From: Massospora cicadina
Lineage: Eukaryota; Entomophthoromycota; Entomophthoromycetes; Entomophthorales; Entomophthoraceae
Assembly: GCA_022478985.1 (NCBI GenBank)
Contig: JAKSZP010005276.1
Span: forward strand, 124,001-188,000
Reading direction: 5' to 3'
Length of the DNA stretch: 64,000 nt
The position numbers and the translations under genes were made by a program. The notes below the pieces were generated by a model, which ran no database searches, was not told where the DNA came from, and saw only the letters and a program-made list of their open reading frames with translations. How positions within the stretch are numbered: the stretch's first letter is position 1; the number at the start of each line of letters is the position of its first letter. This document shows, in pieces, positions 57,291-64,000 of the stretch.

Positions 57291-58060
57291 TTTTCATAAA
57301 ATCTTGTATGAATCTTTAATAAATTGACCATTCCAAGGAACAATTTTATATCTTGGACACTCCTTGAGATATCCATTCACTCTATGGCTTTGATCTTTTA
57401 GTATTTTGGCTGCAGCCCGCTGGATTTATAATGAACCCCATATATTTCAACTCTCTTTTGAAGAAATGACACTTCTTCAGCTTGATATTCAGATTAAGTG
57501 CTGAAGCCACAAGTTAAACTTCTTTCTGATGGATAATTGGGCAGTGGAAGTTCTACTGAACACCCATGTCATCCAAGTACAGCAGAACGCAGTAAAACTT
57601 CAGGTCGTTTATTATGGCGTTTATGTCTCTTTAAAACATCACAAGCGCATTACAATGACCTTAGGGCAACCAAGTCAGATTTTTACAGCCCCTGCGCGGT
57701 TATGATCACGCACTTCTATTGTTCTTCAGTTGGCAAATTAATTTTCAATATCCTGAGATTAGATACATCAAGAAGAAATACTTAGTTTCTCCCAGGCGGT
57801 CTAATGAATCATCAATTTTTTAGTAGTGGATACAAAATCTTTTTTGTTATCTTAATTAACCTCTAATATTCAATCACCTCCTAATTAGAGCTGTCCTTCT
57901 CTTGACTATTAAGATGGGATCACCCAGGGGCTCTATGATGGAACTGAGAGCCCTTTCTCCACTAGTTTTCTGATTTCCTCTTCCAATAATGCTTAAGCTG
58001 CCTTTGACTATTGGATTGGTATCATCCATATTGGCAAGTTTTCTCTGATATCAACTTAAT
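57291..58060 (-). pseudogene. G7 reverse transcriptase, catalytic box intact
   Basis: Fragments read VEKGLSVPS, SPWVIPS and WMTWVFSRTS in different frames. The catalytic box is found in K-F-Y-C-V-L-L-Y-L-D-D-M-G-V-Q, with Y-L-D-D at 57568-57579 on the minus strand. A TAG follows two codons later. The thumb (IWGSL, then ILKDQSHRVNGYLKE) and connection (NEEAQDSF) run down to about 57230. The open plus-strand frame 57537-57785 is its shadow. Confidence 0.75.
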
Positions 58061-58396
58061 AAATTACATTCTTTGCACATCCCAAGTCATGATCATCTTG
58101 GGAAAAATTCATAATACTTTTCAAATAGTTCAAGCACCTCTTATGCTGTCTTTCCGGTAGATCAGCAAGTTGCTCTTGGTCAACCTACAAATTTATATTA
58201 TTATCAACCCCTGCCAACAATTTCATCTCAGTGAAGGTCTCAAAATCATGGAATTTTATCAATTCTGCCGTTGTTATAAAATAGAAGAATTTTACCGATC
58301 TGTCTTCTCAATCTTCATTAGTTTTATGCTCAGATTCACCTGGAGAGCCTGGATTTCTCCATGGCCCAGAGTCATTATTCCAGGCACCACACATGG

Positions 58397-58729
58397 CTAT
58401 ACTCTGGTTACAGCATTGACATCTATGTTTACCACTTGATAGAGCTGATCTGGAACGTTGTAGTCAACTAACAGATTTCTAATGTCAATGTCCTCATCCA
58501 TGATATTAGAAGGAATGAGTTTAAACTTAGCTCTAGGTTGTTTCACAACTAGGGCACAGGGCTTTCTCTGATTCCTGTGTGGGTTTGGCTTACTTATCCT
58601 GCACCACAATAATTTGTCCTTAGGATTCTTAATGAAGCACTGTGCAGTGAAGTGGCCTTTCCCCTCACTGGTGACAGCGCATATTGCTATTGTCTGTCCG
58701 TTTGAACCCCTTGGGTTATTTCCTGGCAT
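58397..58729 (-). pseudogene. G7 nucleocapsid fused to the protease-RT linker; protease missing
   Basis: A 110-codon minus-strand frame. Residues 17-36 hold C-A-V-T-S-E-G-K-G-H-F-T-A-Q-C, a knuckle whose second Cys is Thr or displaced. IRNLLVDYNVPDQLYQVVN follows, and just beyond the frame PCVVPGIMTLGHGEIQALQV resembles the G3 linker APGLLFPGNGEVKVLLV. In G3 the knuckle and the linker are about 1.1 kb apart with the protease between them. Here they are about 0.25 kb apart and no D-T-G-like site is visible, so the protease has been deleted. Confidence 0.65.
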
Positions 58730-58739
58730 TGTTTGATAG

Positions 58740-59790
58740 GTTAATTTCTTAGCGGTTTTAACATATGGTGTTTACTGAATTTCTGACTGAACTAGGATGA
58801 AGCTTCTATTAAGGGCCTTGAACTTGGCGCCTAACATCTTCAAGCGATCACCATTTGCAGGGTGGTTATTTTGGTGACTAGTGTGGAAGACATCATTTAA
58901 TGCAAATTTTGATTAGGGCAAAGAGCTGTTTTTAATGCAACCCGCAAATCAAAATTGGTTAAGACTTTTGCTCTAACCCAAATCTATGATCCATGGTAGA
59001 ATCAGTCAGCAAAATCTGTTAAAGTTTCACCTTTCAGAGATTAGATCCCCCATAAATTCTGGCTTGCCTTTTAACATATGTGAGGGATTTACAAAGTTCT
59101 TCAAAATTGCAGCCTTGACCTTATAATAGGTTTATCTGTCTTCCTCAAGATGAGGTAACAACGCGTTTTGGCATCAGTATCCAAGATTTTCATGACTGTC
59201 AAAGTTTTTTGTCTATCGCCACACACAAACATAGTCATGTTGAACAGGCAGAAGAATGCAGATAGTTATCCCAATGAAAATTGGGTAGCTTTGCATGCTT
59301 TAAATCCCATCAAATTTATTTAGCCGCCACTCTTGGCTTGGCTACCCAACTGAATAGAGGAGTAATCTTGGGAGCCATCTCCAAAATGGTAGCAATTCAT
59401 TCAACATATTTTTTAAGAGTTTCTGAATTCTCAACTGGAGTTCTTGGAGTCTTTTCTTTGGTGTCTGTCACTGCATAGGTTTTGCATTCGCATTTCTGAT
59501 ACTTTATTTCATCAACTTATTTTACAAAAGCTTCATGTCTGAGTAAAGTGAGTGCAATCAAACATGATCTGCTTTGCATACTGTTTTGAGGAATAAACCT
59601 TCTCTGATCAGCTCTTCTTTTTTTCAATGATGTTATTTTTACAAGTAACTCATTGTCTAAGTTCGAAAATTCTTCTACTCCTTCCTCAATCTTAGTGACT
59701 CTCTCCTTTAAAGCAGATCTTCTACTATACTTGGCTAAATATAAGGCGTTCTTATTGATGGTTGCCAATTTCGTCCATAGCTTTCTTAAT
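58740..59790 (-). pseudogene. G7 gag relic
   Basis: Frame 59517-59768 (83 codons: ALKERVTKIEEGVEEFSNLD, then ELLVKITSLKKRRADQRR) is a charged coiled-coil-like N-terminus, comparable in position to 9230-9463 of G2. Capsid fragments read ELLPFWRWLPRLLLYSVG, then YYKVKAAILKNFVNPSHML down to 58740. Stops break it throughout. Confidence 0.55.
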
Positions 59791-59837
59791 TCACCCTTAT
59801 ATGACGTAGTGGATTGTCTTAATCTATTAAACTATCC

Positions 59838-59855
59838 CCATTAGTGAGGAACAGT
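59838..59855 (-). other. G7 decayed primer-binding site
   Basis: On the minus strand, next to the LTR end, TGTTCCTCACTAATGGGG resembles TGGTGCTCACTACAGGGG of G3 with a few changes. Confidence 0.45.
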
Positions 59856-60964
59856 TGTTAAAATCTGGCTTTGTTAATATTCGTTTCCAGAAGTTTACTG
59901 CATAGGTTCAGTTATGTGTATGATTCAGGTTGCTTGATAGTAATAGATATATGGTCAATATTAGTTTTAAGACTATTATACATAGTTGAATAAATAAATC
60001 CAATTGATTGGTGGTCCAACGCTAAACCTGAATTGATCCAGGGTATACTAGTTATGTTGACAACCAGGGACTATTTACCTATCCCAGCTGAACTTAATCA
60101 ACTCTCAGATTCAAGGTTCCTGGTTTTAGTTCTTATCACACTGAGTTAACGGAGATCTACTTCAAAGGTCAGCTTCTCTTTTAAGGATATCAATCTTTTT
60201 ACTTTATCATAAAAAAGTGTCAACAATCATTGTACTACAACAATAATAACTGAAGATGAAAAGACCTGATTTTAAACTTGATTTAGTGTAAGGTCTGCTT
60301 GATTAAAATAAAATGTTAGTGAATTTACAGGGTAATTTGGTGCCCAACTCCTAAGTTTGCGCCTCAGCCATGAAACGGCAACCAGTAGCTGGTGAATTTC
60401 CCTGTAAAGTCTCTTCTGGTAATTATCTTCCTTATTAGGCTAAGGATTCCTCCATCAGACATCCCAGAAACCTGAAAACAGAAAGAGTCAGAAAACGTGT
60501 ACCTAATGTTTCCATTTGATCACAGCATACCAACCACATTTGGATAGAAACCTGCTTGAGTAATGGGACTCTTTACCTATTATAGCAGGTCACAAATCAA
60601 CTGATTTTACAATAGTTGCAAGCAGCATCACTCGCCTCAAAACTGCTGATCAGATTACCAATCTTTTGGTGATGAAACCTGACCAATCCCAGTTGATGCA
60701 CCTAATAGTTAATCAACAATTTACTATCAGATGCCTCGATTTTACTGGCAACTCTGCCTGACGTGATAAGCATTCACATAGGTTGATCCTGACAGATCTG
60801 AACCTGGCTATTATTAAGAAACTCATGGACATTATTAAACTGAAATCTAAAAAAAACTCTGTTTTTTTCTAGCAGGACTTATCCCTAGCAACCCAGAAGA
60901 TAAGCTAGGAATCTGGAAAGGTTGTCAAAAATCCCAAAAGGCCTTCAGGCCCCACTTAATCTAC
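59856..60964 (-). repeat. G7 5' LTR
   Basis: About 1.11 kb, starting TGTTAAAATCTGG. It is the uninterrupted partner of 49779-51532. The right edge is approximate. Confidence 0.78.
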
Positions 60965-61510
60965 TTTCTAGAACTAGGGAAAGAATTTATATTCGTTCTG
61001 AGTAATAAAAAAAACAAGTAAACCAGCAGTTGGAAAGTTATAATGATGCAGTGTCAAATGATTATGAGTAAAAATTATTGACAACCCTCTAGATAACGAT
61101 TAAATTATTTTAGTTTGTCAGAAGTTATTGGCAATATGATTATTCTTTTTACTGTCCAGAATAAGGGTGGACTTACAAAAACTATCATTAATCTCACTTA
61201 CAAAATCAAAGTCAATGAAAGAGACCAAACTACCATTAAAATGCTATAAGTGAACATCAATAAAAACAATGCATTGAGTATCAAATACCTAAGAAGCTAC
61301 TACTTCAGTAACTATGAGTAAATTCGCCTAATTTTACTATGCATAATGAGAGAATTCAGCTCTTCTAAATGCATTAATGTATTATTATATAACATAAAAA
61401 CTCTATCAGCACCAGATTTTGCACAAGATTCAACCTTTTATCCTCTACATGGTTACTAATTTTAATTAATTAAGGTTTACATCCTGAATAAGTATAGTAC
61501 TACTTATTTC
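60965..61510. other. Unassigned AT-rich spacer
   Basis: No open frame or repeat was recognised between G7 and LINE-B. Confidence 0.5.
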
Positions 61511-61553
61511 TTGATGCCCTCCCAACCGCTCCTGAGGCGCCGCAGGCACCTCA

Positions 61554-62424
61554 GTGTCAATAGGGATGCTAAACATTGCAGGAGCCAGGGCTCATACGTC
61601 CCAAGCCAAAAAGCTGGCATTCCTGCGAAAACCCCTTGTAGATATCTTGGCCATCCAAGAAACCCACTGTCTACAAGGGGAAGAAGAACCTGGTCAACCA
61701 GGGTCGCACCATCACAATCAGTATGGACGTCTCACTGTGGGGTGCTCGTCCAAAACAACAAAAAATTTAAAATTACAAATTTGTTGTCACAATTGCATGG
61801 TCAAGTCTTGGTAGCAACAATTATGTGCCAAGAGGAAATAATTTTGATAGCATGTGTCTATTCACCGTGCACTGCAAAAGAGAGAAAACAATTTTTTGAA
61901 AACATTCCTACTCTCACCCTCCCACCAGATACCATTATGTTAGGCGATTTCAACTGCTGGGATAACCCCAATACTGATCAATGGCCTAATCCCAGGGGAT
62001 ACCCACCTGGACACATTGGTTTCACACAATGAAGGCATCTCTTGGCTTACAGGATGCTCTTCCCCCCAATTCACCACTCCTTCCCCACATGATGTGGCCC
62101 AACATATGTGAGGGAGCGCTCATATTGATGAGTCGTATTGACCACATCCTCATCCCACAATCCCACTGCTCAAGAATCTCCAAATTTATAACAAAAGAGA
62201 TCAATTTTTCTGACCACCGATTAGTTATGGTGCAGTTAACGCCAACCCAATCCCACACACAGGTGTCGCCTTGGAGAAAGCTTCACCCAGAAAATATAAA
62301 ATTGCCTGAGATATCTGACTGGGTTGAAAACAAGGCTATGAACCCAGAATTCACAACCCCATTCACTTTGGATCCCATTGGAACATGGGAAAATTTCAAA
62401 AAGGATTTAATCAACAAAACCTGA
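61554..62424 (+). pseudogene. LINE-B ORF2 endonuclease (AP-endonuclease-like), split over three frames
   Basis: This is the target-nicking domain of ORF2. The first frame (61554-61814) holds MLNIAGARAH, with the metal-site Asn at 61572, and ILAIQETHCL, with the catalytic Glu at 61659. The second frame holds TIMLGDFNCW, with G-D-F-N at 61943-61954. The third frame (62029-62424) holds MSRIDHIL (catalytic Asp at 62140) and INFSDHRLVMV (S-D-H at 62209-62217). All signature residues of exonuclease-endonuclease-phosphatase nucleases are therefore present, but frameshifts near 61740 and 62015 and a TGA at 62422 break the protein. Confidence 0.88.
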
Positions 62425-64000
62425 CATATTGCATCATGCAAGTACACCGCGGACACAGCCACAATCAAGCGTACCTTGGCGGAACTAGACCACCTGGAAA
62501 TAAATACTCCAAGATCTGGCTATAGCCCTAACTGGGGACGCAAATGGGCAGAAATTTCTGCCCGTCTTAACAATCTCATCTTCAAACACCAACACAGAAT
62601 CAAAGTATCAAACAAAGGTAAGTTCATAAAGGAAGGTGAAACCTGTTTGACATACTTTTTCCGCCAATTCCACTCCCATGGAAACCAGCCCACGTGCACA
62701 CAGGTCTGCAAGACCAACGGCACCGTGGCAACTGACCCTGAGGAGGTCAAGGCAGAAGTACACTGCTACTACACCGAATTATATTGTGAAACACCAACAG
62801 ATTCACAAAAAATTAAAGAATTTATACAAACTGCTGAGGTACAAAGTACACCACCAAATTACAATATAATATCCCTTATTACACGGGAGGAGCTTTGGGA
62901 GAAAATTCGCGGTGCATCACATAGGAAATGCCCAGGGCCTGATGGGATACCCTACAAATTTTACAAAAAAAATTTCAACAAATTGCCCCCCTCCTATTGG
63001 CGTCTATGAACCAGAGCTTATTAGAAACACGCCTATTACCAAGAGGCCATGAATCCTACGTTATAACCTTGTATAAAAAGGGTGACAAGTTGGACCTGGC
63101 CAAATGGCGCCCAATTGCACTCTCCTACACTGACACAAAAATTCTAACAAAAATTTTTAGCAGCTAGATTAGGCGCAATTGCATTTGACGCCTTATCACC
63201 CAACCAGTTTGGGTTTATACCAGGGTGTTCAATCTGGAACAACATACACCCTGTTGCAAACATTTGCAAATACAAAGCAACTGGTGCCCTGGTCTTCTTG
63301 GATCAGGAAAAGGCGTATGACCGTGTTAGCTGGCCATACCTAAAAGAATGTCTACATGCCTTCGCTCTCCCACCAAGATTCATAAAATGGGCGATGCTCC
63401 TAACAGAATCTGCAACCATGGCTGTATGCGGCCCTGGATTCCTAACAAACAAAATTAAACCACACAGAGGGCTCAAACAAGGGGATCCCTCAGCCCACTG
63501 CTATACAATTTCAGCTTTGACCCACTCCTCTGAGTAACTGACTCACGTATTATGGGGATAACCGCACAAGGACAACCAACAGTCAAGATACTGGCCTTTG
63601 CGGATGACTGCGTAGCAGGTATAGCAAACAATGAAGATGCCCAACAGCTGTAACGCACTCTAGAGGAATACTCCAAGGTGAGCGATGCATCACTCAACAA
63701 AAGGAAGACAGAAATCATCCTCTTAGGCAAATACACAAACAATTGGGCCACAACATCAGAACCTCATACCAACACATGAAGAAAAAACCCAATTATTTTA
63801 CCCTTTGCAACCCCTCCCACCACCACTCCTGTCCGACACCTTGGATACTGGTTAGAATCAGGGGGATATGCTAATGAAACAATGGAAAGCAACCTGTTAC
63901 AACGGGTATCCAAACGCGTTGCCTCCCTCAAGGGAAGAACCCCAGGACTAACAGGACAAGTTACATTTGCTAACTCGCTCATCCTCCCAATACTGTGGTA
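62425..64000 (+). pseudogene. LINE-B ORF2 reverse transcriptase, FADD intact but frameshifted
   Basis: After the endonuclease, 62476-63009 carries the RT N-terminal region ending in RKCPGPDGIPYKFYK. A frameshift near 62990 leads to VITLYKKGDKLDLAKWRPIA. Another near 63150 leads to FGFIPGCSIW and FLDQEKAYDRVSWPYLKECL (63298-63537), then RGLKQGDPSAHC. Next to RGLKQGD one C is missing relative to LINE-A, shifting the frame. The catalytic box FADDC survives downstream (Asp-Asp at 63603-63608). A TAA follows near 63652 and a TGA near 63777. The sequence ends with TFANSLILPILW, matching LINE-A near 860-885. Confidence 0.87.

Larger units (their letters stand above)
49779..60964 (-). mobile_element. 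G7: Ty3/gypsy element with inserted sequences
   Basis: Repeats 49779-51532 and 59856 to about 60964 enclose a minus-strand gypsy body: gag, nucleocapsid, RT, RNase H, integrase. Two things make it oversized. The left LTR holds about 610 extra bases (50183-50793), and about 4 kb of mostly non-gypsy sequence lies between integrase and the left LTR. The protease is missing. No target duplication was found. Confidence 0.8.
61511..64000 (+). mobile_element. LINE-B: Tad1-like LINE, 5' part, continues past the window
   Basis: GC content rises abruptly near 61511 and endonuclease sequence begins within 50 bases, so no ORF1/gag precedes it and the copy is probably 5' truncated. Endonuclease and RT follow in order. 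It is the sister of LINE-A in the same orientation. The last bases correspond to about position 886 of LINE-A. It is better preserved than LINE-A: its endonuclease residues and FADD box survive. At least five frameshifts or stops prevent a continuous ORF2. Confidence 0.88.

Noticed and set aside
1..64000. CRISPR array, prophage or bacterial operon
   Set aside because: There are no regularly spaced repeats, no Shine-Dalgarno-led gene strings and no bacterial gene families. All coding relics are retrotransposon proteins.

Overview
The window looks like transposon-dense, gene-free nuclear DNA from a eukaryote with a large repeat-rich genome. A fungus is the best guess, because the non-LTR element resembles fungal Tad1-type LINEs and the LTR elements are Ty3/gypsy-like. 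A repeat-rich Entomophthorales or rust fungus would fit, but I cannot name the species. I see no intact host gene, tRNA, rRNA or CRISPR array, and nothing prokaryotic. Every recognisable coding sequence is a mobile-element gene broken by stops and frameshifts.

Names used here: LINE-A (1-2172, +), LINE-B (61511-64000, +, runs off the end) and LINE-C (about 26690-27345, -). The gypsy elements are G1 (about 5440-7289 plus 22811-23620, +), G2 (7290-22810, +), G3 (13672-19530, -), G4 (27620 to about 35130, -), G5 (+ strand fragments at 37740-38369, 39554-40051 and perhaps 48020-48620), G6 (40052-47072, -) and G7 (49779 to about 60964, -). Separate LTR-like pieces lie at 9819-10828, about 23790-24300 and 38370-39553.

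Layout. The left end is the 3' half of a LINE, followed by 2.5 kb of GC-richer relic sequence. From 5.4 to 23.6 kb there is a Russian-doll nest. G1 is split between RNase H and integrase by G2. The gag of G2 holds a probable solo LTR, and its reverse transcriptase is split by G3. G3 carries a perfect 5-bp target duplication (GGCCC), and the host frame closes exactly across the insertion. From 24.3 to 27.6 kb there is mostly unreadable AT-rich DNA plus a small antisense LINE scrap. From 27.6 to 35.1 kb lies G4. From 37.7 to 48.6 kb lies G5, cut by a solo LTR inside its protease and by G6. From 49.8 to 61 kb lies G7, whose left LTR carries a 0.6-kb insert and whose 3' half holds an unassigned GC-richer relic. 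The right end is a second LINE in the same orientation as the first, with its endonuclease active-site residues still readable across three frames.

How it fits together. These are dead or dying parasites rather than cooperating genes. Aligned LTR copies differ mainly at former CpG sites, now CA in one copy and TG in another, which points to cytosine methylation and deamination. Catalytic residues are lost in most reverse transcriptases (CIDN, YLDN, YLED, YLAD), while G4, G7 and LINE-B keep YLDD, YLDD and FADD. The most unusual signal is a pair of tiny insertions (about 50741 and 52531). They share a T8AGTACTAGAT core and each is flanked by 16-17-bp direct repeats.
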